Source: Pseudomonas sp. PDNC002
GTDB lineage: Bacteria > Pseudomonadota > Gammaproteobacteria > Pseudomonadales > Pseudomonadaceae
DNA: 64,000 nt
Assembly: GCF_016919445.1 (NCBI RefSeq)
Contig: NZ_CP070356.1
Location: 2,388,001-2,452,000, forward strand
Direction of reading: 5' to 3'
Both the position numbers and the translations under genes were made by a program. Shown here piece after piece: positions 49,641 to 59,383 of this stretch. Each line of letters opens with the position of its first letter. The first letter of the stretch is position 1. Under the pieces are notes generated by a model. That model saw only the letters and a list, made by a program, of their open reading frames with translations, ran no database searches and was not told where the DNA came from.

Positions 49641-52412
49641 ATGTTCGACTTCTTCCGTTCCCGGAGTATCCAGGGCGAGCCAGCGCAGAACTCGCCACCC
49701 AGCCGTCCGCTGGCAGCCCGTCGCCGGCCCCAGGTGGCGCCGGCGGAGACGAGCGCTCCGGCCATCGAGAACTGGGATATCTGGCTGGAACTGGACAGCC
49801 ATGACCGCGTGGTGGCCCGAGGTGGCGGGATGGTGCACCGGCTGTTGCCGCCTGCGCGCGGCAACAGCGAGCTGCCCACGCTCACCGACCATCTCGACCG
49901 CCGGGCGCCCGGCGGCTCGCCGCTGGCCAGCCTGCGCGGTGGCGAACGGGTCGACCTGGTACTGCGCAGCACCGGCGACCTGCCGTTGGTATGCCGCTTC
50001 CAGGCGCTGTTGCAGCCCAATGAACATTGCCTGCTGCTGGGCACCGACATCTCCGACCTCAACTGGCAGTCCGACAGCCAGCAGCACAAGCTGCAATGCC
50101 TGAACCTCAGCAAATTGCTCCTGGCCCGCTTGCGGCATAGCTCGCAACGGCGTCTGAGCGAGGCGGTGGGGGAGGTGCTGGAAGCTTTCTGCAGCAGCTT
50201 CCACATGCGTTCCATGGCGCTCTTGCTGGAGTCGGCCGATGGCGTGCGGGTTTTCGCCTGCCATGTTCAGCCGGGGCTCGACAGTCTCCTGCGCGACGGC
50301 CTGGCGCTGCCCGACCAGGAACTGCGCGCGGCCAGTGGCGCCTGCCTGCTGGGCATCGATGAGCGGCGTTCGGACCTGCTCGAATCGCTGTGCTGCGACC
50401 GCCTCTACCTGGTGCCGGCGCCCGTGCGCGGCGGGCGCCTCGCCGGCCTGCTGGCCGAACCCGCGGATCACGCGCCGAACTGGCCGAGCCTGGCGCCCAG
50501 CGATTGGCAGTACCTGGCGGAGATCCTCGCCAACCTCGTGCACGAGCGCGCCGAACTCTACAGCCTGCGCGACAGCAGTCGGCGCCTGAGCCTGTTGCAG
50601 GACATGGTTGGCGGTGGCTGGTGGCGGCTGCGCGTCGATGAGGGTGTGTTCGAATTGTCCCCGGCGGTGTCCGCCAGCCTTGGCCTGCCGGCCGGGCAGA
50701 ACCAGCTGGCGCTGGCCGACCTGTTGATTCAGCTGCACCCGGCCGATGCTGACGAACTCAGCCTGCGTCTGCGCCATCTGCAACCGGGCGGACGGCTGGT
50801 GCAGGATTTGCGCCTGCGCGGCGCGGCCACGCAGCAGACGCGCCGCTGGCTGCGCCTGCAAGGACGGATGCAGGCGCGCGCCGGCGATCAACTGATGGAT
50901 GGCGTACTGCTGGATATCAGCGAGGGCAAGTTGCAGGAAGAGCAGGCGCTGGCCGCCCATGCCCGGCTGCGCAACCTGATCGACAGCGCGCCGGTGGTCA
51001 TCTACGTGCAGCGTGTGGAAGAAGGCCACCTGATCCCCGAGTTCTACAGCGAGAATGCCAGCAACCTGCTGGGCCTCGATCTCCAGGGCCAGAGCTGGCA
51101 GGCACTGGCCGAACGCGTGCATCCCGAGGATCTGGAAACCTTCCTCGATCGCGGCCGCGAACTGCTGCGCGAGGGCAGGGTGCGTACCGAGTACCGGTTG
51201 CTCGATAGCGCGGGCGAATGGCACTGGCTGTACGACGAGGCCAAGCTGCTGCGCGATATCCAGGGCATTCCCCAGGAAGCCGTAGGGCTCTGGCTGGACG
51301 TTACCGAGCAGCATCTGGCGGCGCTGCAGATCGCCGAGAGCGAAGAACGCTACCGCGTGCTGGTGGAGGATTCACCCGCATTGATCTGCCGCTACGACCC
51401 GGACCTGCGACTCACCTTCATCAACCACACCTTCGCCCAGGTGCTCGGCGAGTCGGTGGAGGCGCTGCTTGGTCGGCGCCTGGACGAATGGCTGTCGGAG
51501 CAGGACTCCAGCGCCCTGCGCGCGCGCCTGGTGGACGGTGGCCGGACCACGTCCGATGACTCCTGGGAGCTGCGCTTCAGCCTGCCGGGCCAGCGCAATC
51601 TCTGGCTGATCTGGTCGGACCGTCCGCTGCCGGACGCCACTGGCCGCCTGCTGGAAGTCCAGGCCGTGGGCCGCGACAACACCGCCGTGCGCCACGCCCA
51701 GCAGCAACTGGCCCAGGGCGCCAAGATGGCCAGCCTGGGCGAGATGGTCAGCGGCATGGCCCACGAGATGAAGCAGCCGCTGCACGTCCTGCGCATGTCG
51801 CTGTACAACGCGCGGCAGAAGCTCGGCGACCAGGATTATCTGAAGGAGAAGCTGGAGCGCGCCGACGCGCAGATCGACCGGCTGTCGCGGGTCATCGGGC
51901 ACATGGGGGTGTTCAGTCGCAAGTCGGAACTGGAGGCCGCGCCCTTCGATCCCTATGACGCCTGCGAGGGCGCACTGGCGCTGCTGGGCGAAAGCCTGAC
52001 GCAACAGGGCATTTCCCTGGAATGCCGGGCGCCGGCGCAGCGCGTGGTGGTCCGCGGATATGCCGATCAGCTGGAGCAGGTGCTGATCAACCTGCTGGCC
52101 AACGCCCGCGACGCCTTGCTCGGCCGGGACACCGAAGGCGCGCGCTGGGTCGGAGTCTCGCAGGAGCCTTGCCTGGATACCGGCTGGGTCGAGGTCCATG
52201 TGCGCGACAACGCCGGTGGCATCGATGCGGCAGTGATGGAGCGGATCTTCGAGCCGTTCTTCACCACCAAGCCCGCCGGGAAGGGCACCGGCCTGGGGTT
52301 GTCGGTGAGCCACGACCTGATCCGCAACATGGGCGGCAGCCTGTCTGTGGATAACTTCAAGGGTGGCGCGCGCTTCGTCATCCGCTTGCCGCGCCAGGCC
52401 GAGAACGCCTGA
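49641..52412 (+). CDS. pprA: Sensor histidine kinase PprA
   Basis: The 923-residue kinase has no clear membrane helix. A GAF-like region (about 150-310) is followed by three PAS-type segments (about 330-425, 440-560 and 575-690). The kinase core has H708 in SGMAHEMKQPLH, with NLLANARDALL, DNAGGIDAA and GKGTGLGLSVS. It partners with PprB to control Tad pilus and adhesin expression. Co-transcription with tadF is likely because the gap is 8 bases and AGGAATGCG fills it. A terminator follows. Confidence 0.92.
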   Translation: MFDFFRSRSIQGEPAQNSPPSRPLAARRRPQVAPAETSAPAIENWDIWLELDSHDRVVARGGGMVHRLLPPARGNSELPTLTDHLDRRAPGGSPLASLRGGERVDLVLRSTGDLPLVCRFQALLQPNEHCLLLGTDISDLNWQSDSQQHKLQCLNLSKLLLARLRHSSQRRLSEAVGEVLEAFCSSFHMRSMALLLESADGVRVFACHVQPGLDSLLRDGLALPDQELRAASGACLLGIDERRSDLLESLCCDRLYLVPAPVRGGRLAGLLAEPADHAPNWPSLAPSDWQYLAEILANLVHERAELYSLRDSSRRLSLLQDMVGGGWWRLRVDEGVFELSPAVSASLGLPAGQNQLALADLLIQLHPADADELSLRLRHLQPGGRLVQDLRLRGAATQQTRRWLRLQGRMQARAGDQLMDGVLLDISEGKLQEEQALAAHARLRNLIDSAPVVIYVQRVEEGHLIPEFYSENASNLLGLDLQGQSWQALAERVHPEDLETFLDRGRELLREGRVRTEYRLLDSAGEWHWLYDEAKLLRDIQGIPQEAVGLWLDVTEQHLAALQIAESEERYRVLVEDSPALICRYDPDLRLTFINHTFAQVLGESVEALLGRRLDEWLSEQDSSALRARLVDGGRTTSDDSWELRFSLPGQRNLWLIWSDRPLPDATGRLLEVQAVGRDNTAVRHAQQQLAQGAKMASLGEMVSGMAHEMKQPLHVLRMSLYNARQKLGDQDYLKEKLERADAQIDRLSRVIGHMGVFSRKSELEAAPFDPYDACEGALALLGESLTQQGISLECRAPAQRVVVRGYADQLEQVLINLLANARDALLGRDTEGARWVGVSQEPCLDTGWVEVHVRDNAGGIDAAVMERIFEPFFTTKPAGKGTGLGLSVSHDLIRNMGGSLSVDNFKGGARFVIRLPRQAENA

Positions 52413-52447
52413 GCTGCACCTGAGCGGCGGGTAATGCCGCGGAAATG

Positions 52448-52475
52448 AAAAACGCCTGCATGAGCAGGCGTTTTT
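52448..52475 (+). terminator. Terminator between pprA and pit
   Basis: AAAAACGCCTGC, an ATGA loop and GCAGGCGTTTTT form a 12-bp stem. It lies between converging genes and can act on both. Confidence 0.94.
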
Positions 52476-52490
52476 CGTGGCAGCGGAAAC

Positions 52491-53963
52491 TCAGCCGACG
52501 AAGCGCGACGACAGCCAGAACAGGCCGGCGGCCAGCGCCATCGAGGTGGGCAGGGTGAGGATCCAGGCCATCAGGATGTTGCGCACGGTGCCACCCTGCA
52601 GGCCGCTGCGGTTGGCGACCATGGTGCCGGCCACCCCCGAAGACAGCACATGGGTCGTCGAGACCGGCAGGCTGTAGATGTTCGCCATGCCGATGGCGAG
52701 GGTCGCGGTGAGCTGGGCGCTGATGCCCTGGGCGTAACTCATGCCCTGCTTGCCGATTTTTTCGCCGACGGTGAGTACCACGCGCTTCCAGCCAACCATG
52801 GTGCCAATGCCTAGGGCCAGGGCCACCGCGATGATCACCCAGAACGGGGCGTATTCGGTGGTGCTGGTGAGGTCCTTGCGCAGCTTCTCGAGGTCCGCCT
52901 TCTCGCGCGATGGCAGCTCGGACAGCTTGCCGACCTTCTTCGCGGTGTCGTCCAGGCACAGCAGGTAGCGGCGAACCTGCACGCGCTCGTCGTCGGCCAG
53001 GTCGTTGTAGGTGGACACGCCGTGCAGGTCCTTCAGCAGGCCCTTGAGGGTCGCTTCGGTCTGCTTCGGCTCGCAACGGTACAGGTCCGGCATGTCGGTG
53101 TCGGCGGACTTGCCCAGCGCCAGCATCTCACCGAGGGTATCGGAGTGACGGTTGTAGAACTGCTGCAGGTGGACGGCGGCGTCGCGGGTGCGCTCGATCT
53201 GGTAGGTGGTGCTGTTCAGGTCGAGGACGAACTTGGTCGGCACGATGCCGATCAGTACCAGCATGATCAGGCCGATGCCTTTCTGGCCGTCGTTGGAGCC
53301 GTGCACGAAGCTCACGGTCATGGCCGAGATCACCAGGACCAGGCGGTTCCAGAACGGCGGGTGCTTCTTCTCGTCGACGTCGCGGCGGGTTTCCGGCGTC
53401 TTGTGCATCTTCGACAGCGGGTACATCCACTTCAGGCCGATCAGCAGCGCGCCGGCGATCAGGAAGCCGGCCAGCGGCGAGAAGATCAGCGACAGGCCGA
53501 TGTCGATGGCCTTGCCCCAGTTGATCCCGTCGGCCAGCGGCACGTCGGTAATCAGCGCGTTGGCCAGGCCAACGCCGAGGATCGAGCCGATCAGGGTATG
53601 GGAGCTGGACGCGGGGATGCCGAAGTACCAGGTGCCCAGGTTCCAGGTGATGGCGGCGGCAAGCAGGGAGAACACCATGGCCAGGCCGTGGCCGGTGTTC
53701 ACGTTGATCAGCAGCTCCACCGGCAGCAGGTGGACGATGGCGTAGGCGACGCCGACGCCGCCGAGCAATACGCCGAGGAAGTTGAAGATGCCGGAGAGGA
53801 TCACCGCGCGGTACGGGGACATGGCCTTGGTATAGATGACCGTGGCCACCGCGTTGGCGGTGTCGTGGAAGCCGTTGATGAACTCGAAGGCAAGGACGAA
53901 TGCGAGGGCCAGCACGAGGCTGACACTCACCCAGACATCGAGGCCGCTGAAGAGATCGAACAT
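52491..53963 (-). CDS. pitA: Low-affinity inorganic phosphate transporter, Pit family
   Basis: The 490-residue membrane protein has the duplicated Pit signature: FINGFHDTANAVAT near residue 29 and FVHGSNDGQKGIG near residue 240. A hydrophilic middle domain of about 140 residues (roughly 260-400) separates the two halves. It imports phosphate with protons as a metal-phosphate complex. The ATG giving MFDLFSGLDVWVS was chosen; 19 upstream codons are not conserved-looking. Confidence 0.94.
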   Translation of the reverse strand: MFDLFSGLDVWVSVSLVLALAFVLAFEFINGFHDTANAVATVIYTKAMSPYRAVILSGIFNFLGVLLGGVGVAYAIVHLLPVELLINVNTGHGLAMVFSLLAAAITWNLGTWYFGIPASSSHTLIGSILGVGLANALITDVPLADGINWGKAIDIGLSLIFSPLAGFLIAGALLIGLKWMYPLSKMHKTPETRRDVDEKKHPPFWNRLVLVISAMTVSFVHGSNDGQKGIGLIMLVLIGIVPTKFVLDLNSTTYQIERTRDAAVHLQQFYNRHSDTLGEMLALGKSADTDMPDLYRCEPKQTEATLKGLLKDLHGVSTYNDLADDERVQVRRYLLCLDDTAKKVGKLSELPSREKADLEKLRKDLTSTTEYAPFWVIIAVALALGIGTMVGWKRVVLTVGEKIGKQGMSYAQGISAQLTATLAIGMANIYSLPVSTTHVLSSGVAGTMVANRSGLQGGTVRNILMAWILTLPTSMALAAGLFWLSSRFVG

Positions 53964-54231
53964 GAAAATTCTATGACCGGTCGGAGACGGGGCGGCGATT
54001 ATGCCAGAAGCGTGAGTCACCGTATTCAGGCTGAAACGGTTTCTCGAATTTGCGCGACGCCACGTCGCACGGCGCTTTCAGGCAGGGTGGAAAAAGTTTG
54101 CAATGCTTCCACGCCGGGCTGCCGGCCCGTCGAATGAGTATTTTGCAGGTCAGCGTGCGTACTCCCCCACGGAGCAGCGCTTTCCTCCGACGGTGGTCTT
54201 CTCACGGAAAACCAGGGCCGGGGAGCCGTAC

Positions 54232-54453
54232 CTACGATTTGAAGGAAGCGGCTTCCTGTTCCTTTTTCAGTCGTTGTTCTTCGATCTTTTCCAGTTCCCG
54301 GTCGAAAGCCTTGTCCAGCAGGTTGCGGCGCTTGCGCCACGGCTTCTTCTCGGGGTCAGGCTGGGCGGCGTAGAGGGTCACTTCGCCGCCATACACGTCC
54401 TTGTAGCGTTGCTCCTGGCGCTCCAGTTCCGCGCGCAGTTCGTCTTTGGTCAC
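54232..54453 (-). CDS. Small charged protein of unknown function
   Basis: The 73-residue protein starts at GTG (VTKDELRAELERQEQRYKD) with AGGA 8 bases upstream. It is mostly charged helix, with YGGEVTLYAAQPDPEKKPW in the middle and a coiled-coil-like C-terminal half (DKAFDRELEKIEEQRLKKEQE). I do not recognise the family. An in-frame ATG at 54519 is possible but adds an uncharacteristic segment. It is the only gene between pit and the sigma-54 regulator. Confidence 0.6.
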   Translation of the reverse strand: MTKDELRAELERQEQRYKDVYGGEVTLYAAQPDPEKKPWRKRRNLLDKAFDRELEKIEEQRLKKEQEAASFKS

Positions 54454-54655
54454 GGTCTGTCCTGATGACTTGAGGCTGTTGTCTGTTGACTGGCATGGGA
54501 CGTCCGGCCTGGACGTCATCCTGGCAGTGTAGACGCTGGGTCAAGAGCTGCCGGGCCGGAAAACGGCGCGGATTATAACCTTTCGTGGGGGGAGGCCGGT
54601 CGATGATCGCCGACGGACGGCAACGCGCGAGTCGATTCGTGGGGTGGAACCCCCC

Positions 54656-55732
<1,077 letters not shown>

Positions 55733-55956
55733 GGTGGGTTCCTGGCGTACCGAATGAGTGGCATCGCCATACTGCGGCATTTTTGTTATTTCAAAAAATT
55801 ATCAATTAGAATTTATATATAACTTTTATGCTTGATCAGGGGCGAGCGGTGTTCACAGGGATTTCCGCAGGGCCTGGGGATATGTGCTGCGGGCCTCGCG
55901 AATGCTGGGCTGCGAGCTACGCTCAGAGTGGAAATTTCATCCTGGGAGACCACTCC
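55733..55956. promoter_or_regulatory. AT-rich divergent spacer between the SfnR-like gene and psiF
   Basis: About 50 bases around 55780-55830 are strikingly AT-rich in an otherwise GC-rich region, as expected for promoters or H-NS-like binding. A GGGAG ribosome site for psiF lies at 55944-55948. No further gene is visible. Confidence 0.5.
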
Positions 55957-56265
55957 ATGACCATCGTTCGAATTCCGCTGCTCGCCCTCGCTCTGCTCTT
56001 CTCGGCGCAAGGCTTCGCGGCCACCGCCGCGCAGACCGCGCAGCAGGAAAAGATGAAGACCTGCAACGCCGATGCGACCACCAAGGCGCTCAAGGGTGAA
56101 GAGCGCAAGGCGTTCATGAGCACTTGCCTCAAGGCCGGTGGCGGGGACACCAAGAAAATGACCCCGCAGCAGGAGAAGATGAAGTCCTGCAATGCCGATG
56201 CGACCACCAAGGCGCTCAAGGGTGATGAACGCAAGGCGTTCATGAGCACCTGCCTGAAAAAGTGA
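55957..56265 (+). CDS. PsiF family periplasmic protein
   Basis: The 102-residue protein has a signal peptide (MTIVRIPLLALALLFSAQGFAA) and two nearly identical PsiF repeats of about 35 residues: QEKMKTCNADATTKALKGEE then QEKMKSCNADATTKALKGDE, each ending RKAFMSTCLK. Each repeat has a Cys pair that could form a disulfide in the periplasm. PsiF was found as phosphate-starvation-inducible in E. coli, but its function is unknown. GGGAG precedes the ATG. Confidence 0.9.
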   Translation: MTIVRIPLLALALLFSAQGFAATAAQTAQQEKMKTCNADATTKALKGEERKAFMSTCLKAGGGDTKKMTPQQEKMKSCNADATTKALKGDERKAFMSTCLKK

Positions 56266-56298
56266 CGATGGTGCGCGGCAGTGCCGCGAGGAACGACA

Positions 56299-56323
56299 AG
56301 GGCAGCCCATGGCTGCCCTTTTT
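56299..56323. terminator. Terminator between psiF and the micro-genes
   Basis: The stem AAGGGCAGCC / GGCTGCCCTT around AT is followed by TTTC. It serves the psiF transcript and perhaps the converging small genes. Confidence 0.88.
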
Positions 56324-56342
56324 CATTGTGGAAGCTGTCGCC

Positions 56343-56441
56343 CTAGAGCCCGGAAAATACCAGCCAGGCCGTGACCAGGGCGTAAAGGACGATCACCGCA
56401 TCCGTGCGCAGGGCGGGCGGGACTCGCCGGATGACGTTCAT
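56343..56441 (-). CDS. Possible 32-residue single-helix membrane peptide
   Basis: The frame reads MNVIRRVPPALRTDAVIVLY then ALVTAWLVFSGL: a basic N-terminus and one hydrophobic helix of about 18 residues. Its ATG overlaps the stop of the upstream small frame (ATGA), which is typical of translational coupling. I do not recognise it. Its shortness makes the call tentative. Confidence 0.45.
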   Translation of the reverse strand: MNVIRRVPPALRTDAVIVLYALVTAWLVFSGL

Positions 56442-56572
56442 TTCTTCGCCACTGCGGACCAGAAGCCCTGCGCGTTGCGGAAGGGCTGGCGGGCCATCTG
56501 TTCGGGGCGGGTGATGCCATCGGCCAGCAGGGCGTTGACGAGGGCGGAAAAGGACTTGGCGCTGTAGCTCAT
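56438..56572 (-). CDS. Possible 44-residue small protein
   Basis: The frame reads MSYSAKSFSALVNALLADGI followed by TRPEQMARQPFRNAQGFW and SAVAKK. It is amphipathic and cytoplasmic-looking, and GGGAG stands about 7 bases before the ATG. It overlaps the next micro-gene by ATGA. I do not recognise the family. The good ribosome site and coupling argue for a real gene. Confidence 0.5.
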   Translation of the reverse strand: MSYSAKSFSALVNALLADGITRPEQMARQPFRNAQGFWSAVAKK

Positions 56573-56650
56573 GATCGGGCTCCCGATGCTTTCTCTCCTT
56601 GGGTGGAGCTATGAAAACACCGGGGTCGTCATCGACGGAAATGGATCGTC

Positions 56651-57670
56651 TTACTGATGACCATCGATGAAATTGATGGAAGGCCAGGTCAGCTCCAGTT
56701 GGCTTGCGAAGTGCCGCGGCTCGCCGCTCAGCGGGTCGATGAAGTCCAACTGGCGGGCGAGCAGCTTCAGCGGGCGGTCGTAGTCTTCCGGCGGTCGCTG
56801 GTCGCGTGGCGGCAGCGTGGGATAGAGCGGATCGAAGCACAGCGCCGCGCCCAGCGCCGACATGTGCACGCGCAACTGGTGGCGTTTGCCGCTGACCGGC
56901 TTCAGGCCGTAGCGCCACAGCTCGCCGCGTTTCTCCAGGACCTCGATGCGGGTTTCGCTGTTGGGAGGACCGTCCGCTTCCTGCATGCGGATGAAGGGAT
57001 CGCCTTCGACCAGTCGCGAGCGATGCACCAGGGGAAACTCCAGCTGCGGCAAGGCGGGGGCGATGGCTTCGTACTGCTTCTGAATACGCCGCTCGCGGAA
57101 CAGCGCCTGGTAGGCGTCGCGGTTGTCCGGATTGGCGGAGAACAGCACCAGTCCGGCGGTGAGCCGGTCGATCCGGTGCAAGGGCACCAGCAACGGGTTG
57201 TCCAGGCGCCTGGCGAGACGCGCCAGCAGGGTTTCTTCCACGTACTGCCCGGCAGGTGTCACCGGGAGGAAGTGCGGCTTGTCGGCGACGACCAGGTCGG
57301 CGTCGGCGTACAGGATGCTTTCCTGGAAGGGGATCGGCGTCTCCTGCGGCACCTCGCGGAAATAATGGATACGCAGTGCTTCCCGATACGGGTGCTCGGG
57401 GCCGATGGGCTGACCGTCGCTGTCCAGCACCTTGCCCCGGGCCATGCGGTCGAGCCAGGTGGCGCGGTCGACGGCCGGGAAGCGCGCGCAGAGGCAGTCC
57501 AGCACCGTTGCCCAGGGGCCGGCGGGCAGGTGCAGGGTGCTGGCGCGTTGCTGGGCGGCGGAGAAGCGTGGGCTGGACATCGGAAGCGGTGACCGGAATT
57601 CGACAGGCTGCGCATTAGGCCGCAGCGGCGCGGCGGTCGTCAAAGCCGCCACGACTTCCGGTCTGTTCAT
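56651..57670 (-). CDS. RluA-type pseudouridine synthase
   Basis: The 339-residue protein has the catalytic motif HRIDRLTAGL with D168 and the RluA-family segments ILYADADLVVADKPHFLPVTPAG and KPVSGKRHQLRVHMSALG. It isomerises uridine in rRNA or tRNA; the exact target is unknown. The ATG at 57670 lies 9 bases after the efflux gene's stop. A second ATG at 57580 (MSSPRFSAAQQ) may be the true start, since the first 30 residues look unstructured. Confidence 0.9.
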   Translation of the reverse strand: MNRPEVVAALTTAAPLRPNAQPVEFRSPLPMSSPRFSAAQQRASTLHLPAGPWATVLDCLCARFPAVDRATWLDRMARGKVLDSDGQPIGPEHPYREALRIHYFREVPQETPIPFQESILYADADLVVADKPHFLPVTPAGQYVEETLLARLARRLDNPLLVPLHRIDRLTAGLVLFSANPDNRDAYQALFRERRIQKQYEAIAPALPQLEFPLVHRSRLVEGDPFIRMQEADGPPNSETRIEVLEKRGELWRYGLKPVSGKRHQLRVHMSALGAALCFDPLYPTLPPRDQRPPEDYDRPLKLLARQLDFIDPLSGEPRHFASQLELTWPSINFIDGHQ

Positions 57671-57679
57671 GGGTAGTTC

Positions 57680-58627
57680 TCACGCGGGAATCGGGTTGAT
57701 TTCCACCGTGATGTGGGCGAGTTCCTCGTGCACCTGCAGGCGCTGGCGCACCAGCTCGGGCGTCAGGGCGCCGTCGCTGGCCAGGCTGAGGATGCAGGCG
57801 TAGCGCGACTTGCCCACGCGCCACAGGTGCAGGTCGGTGATGCGCGCCGGCTGCGGCAGCTCGGCGACCACTTCGCGGATTTCCTCCACTACCGGGTCGT
57901 TCATCTCCGCGTCCAGCAGCACGCGGCTGCTCTGCTTGAGCAGGCCGACCGACCAGGCCGCCACCAGCACCGCACCGACGATGCCCATCAGCGGGTCGAG
58001 CCAGGAGGCGCCCCATAGCCAGCCGCCGATCAGCGCGACGATTGCTGCCACCGATGTGGCGGCGTCGGCGATCACATGCAGGTAGGCGGCGCGCAGGTTC
58101 AGGTCGTCACCGTGATGGTGATCGTGCCCATGGTGGTGATCGTGGTCATGCCCGTGATCGTGGTGCGGGTGGTCGCCGCGCAGCAGCCACGCACAGGCCA
58201 GGTTCACCAGCAGGCCGAGGACGGCAATGGCGATGGCCTGCTCATAATGGATCGGCGAAGGTGAGAGCAGCCGCGCCACGGACTCGAACATCATCAGCGC
58301 CGCCACGCCCAACAGCAGGATGGCGCTGGTGTAGCTGGCCAGTACCTCGATCTTGAACGTGCCGAAGGCGAAGCGCGCATCGCCGGTGAAGCGTCGTGCG
58401 GCGACATAGGCGAAGAACGCCAGGCCTAGGGCCAGGGCGTGGGAGCTCATGTGCCAGCCGTCGGCGAGCAGGGCCATGGAGTTGAAGATCCAGCCGCCGG
58501 CGATCTCCACCACCATCATCACCACTGTCAACAACGCGGCGCGCAAGGTATTGCGTTCGGCCAGCGGATTGCCTTCGTGGAACTGATGATCGTGCCGGCC
58601 GTCTTGCGGGTGTACTGCGTGCTGCAT
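57680..58627 (-). CDS. dmeF: Cation diffusion facilitator, DmeF-like Ni/Co exporter
   Basis: The 315-residue protein has six membrane segments and a His-rich loop (HPHHDHGHDHDHHHGHDHHH, near residues 160-180) between helices 4 and 5. Helix 2 has LADGWHMSSHA and helix 5 has HVIADAATS, the metal-site region; the HMSSH form is typical of DmeF pumps rather than of zinc CDFs. A cytoplasmic C-terminal domain follows. The divergent RcnR-type gene, with nickel/cobalt ligands, supports Ni/Co export. Confidence 0.88.
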   Translation of the reverse strand: MQHAVHPQDGRHDHQFHEGNPLAERNTLRAALLTVVMMVVEIAGGWIFNSMALLADGWHMSSHALALGLAFFAYVAARRFTGDARFAFGTFKIEVLASYTSAILLLGVAALMMFESVARLLSPSPIHYEQAIAIAVLGLLVNLACAWLLRGDHPHHDHGHDHDHHHGHDHHHGDDLNLRAAYLHVIADAATSVAAIVALIGGWLWGASWLDPLMGIVGAVLVAAWSVGLLKQSSRVLLDAEMNDPVVEEIREVVAELPQPARITDLHLWRVGKSRYACILSLASDGALTPELVRQRLQVHEELAHITVEINPIPA

Positions 58628-58651
58628 GATGATGATCCGAAAGATGAGCCT

Positions 58652-58673
58652 GGATACTATACCCCAGTATACC
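58652..58673 (+). promoter_or_regulatory. Candidate RcnR/DmeR operator
   Basis: ATACT (58654-58658) and AGTAT (58666-58670) flank ATACCCC, giving TACT-ATACCCC-AGTA. This resembles the TACT-G/C-tract-AGTA operators of RcnR-type repressors. It lies in the 60-bp gap between the divergent pump and sensor genes and could control both. Confidence 0.65.
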
Positions 58674-58687
58674 TTTGGAGTTTTGCC

Positions 58688-58963
58688 GTGGGACATACCA
58701 TCAAGGACCAGAAGAAGCTGCTGACCCGTGTGCGCCGCATCAAGGGGCAGAGCGAGGCGCTGGAGCGGGCATTGGAGGCGGGCAGCGAATGTGCGGCGAT
58801 CCTGCAGCAGATCGCCGCCATCCGTGGCGCGGTGAACGGCCTGATGGCCGAGGTGCTCGAAGGCCACCTGCGCGACCACCTGGGCGCCGAAGACCGTACG
58901 GCGGCGCAGCGCCACGAGGACCTGGAACAGGTCATGGGTGTGCTGCGCTCCTATCTCAAGTAA
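58688..58963 (+). CDS. dmeR: Metal-responsive repressor, RcnR/DmeR family
   Basis: The 91-residue all-helical protein starts at GTG (VGHTIKDQKKLLTRVRRIKG). The four nickel/cobalt ligands of RcnR are at the same positions: H3, C35, H60 and H64. The core QQIAAIRGAVNGLM is the family signature. Metal binding should release it from DNA and turn on the divergent dmeF-like pump. CTTTGGAG precedes the start. Confidence 0.9.
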   Translation: MGHTIKDQKKLLTRVRRIKGQSEALERALEAGSECAAILQQIAAIRGAVNGLMAEVLEGHLRDHLGAEDRTAAQRHEDLEQVMGVLRSYLK

Positions 58964-58969
58964 TTCGGG

Positions 58970-59200
58970 TCAGTCGGACAGGCGCACCGCCAGTTCGTCG
59001 GCTTCCTCGGTCCAGTCCGAATCCTGCTGCAGCGCTTCACGCAGGAACTGCGCCTGGGCCTTGTTCCAGAAGGGCGCATCCGGGAGCTTCTGCCCCTCGA
59101 CCAGGCGGTGGCTGTCGAGGAAGGCGTCGATGTCTTTCCGGTCATTGGGCAGGCCCAGTTGCTTGAACAGGGCGCCGAGGCTGTGCTGGCTGGTATCCAT
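58970..59200 (-). CDS. DUF2789 protein
   Basis: The 76-residue protein MDTSQHSLGALFKQLGLPND... with LPDAPFWNKAQAQFLREALQQDSDW matches DUF2789, a small helical family common in Pseudomonas, of unknown function. AAGGAGG lies 6 bases before the ATG. It converges with the RcnR-type gene with a gap of 6 bases. Confidence 0.85.
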   Translation of the reverse strand: MDTSQHSLGALFKQLGLPNDRKDIDAFLDSHRLVEGQKLPDAPFWNKAQAQFLREALQQDSDWTEEADELAVRLSD

Positions 59201-59383
59201 GTGAACCTCCTTGAACAAAAGGGTGCGCCGCCGGGGCGCAATACGAAGGTGGCTGCGGCGATGCAACAACTATAGGAGCATCCGCCGACGGGCAAGGTTC
59301 GCATTGGCAAGTCGGGCGGAAATAGATAGCCTGCTTTCAATCACATCCGTCACCCGTGTCGCTACCCACCGCCAGGCCTGTCC

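Noticed and set aside
55733..55956. Possible sigma-54 promoter before the SfnR-like gene
   Set aside because: TGGCAT and a later TGC are present near 55760, but the GG-N10-GC spacing is wrong.
58140..58200. Simple-sequence repeat (GTGATG-like) within the pump gene
   Set aside because: It encodes the His/Asp-rich metal loop of the exporter on the minus strand and is explained by that.
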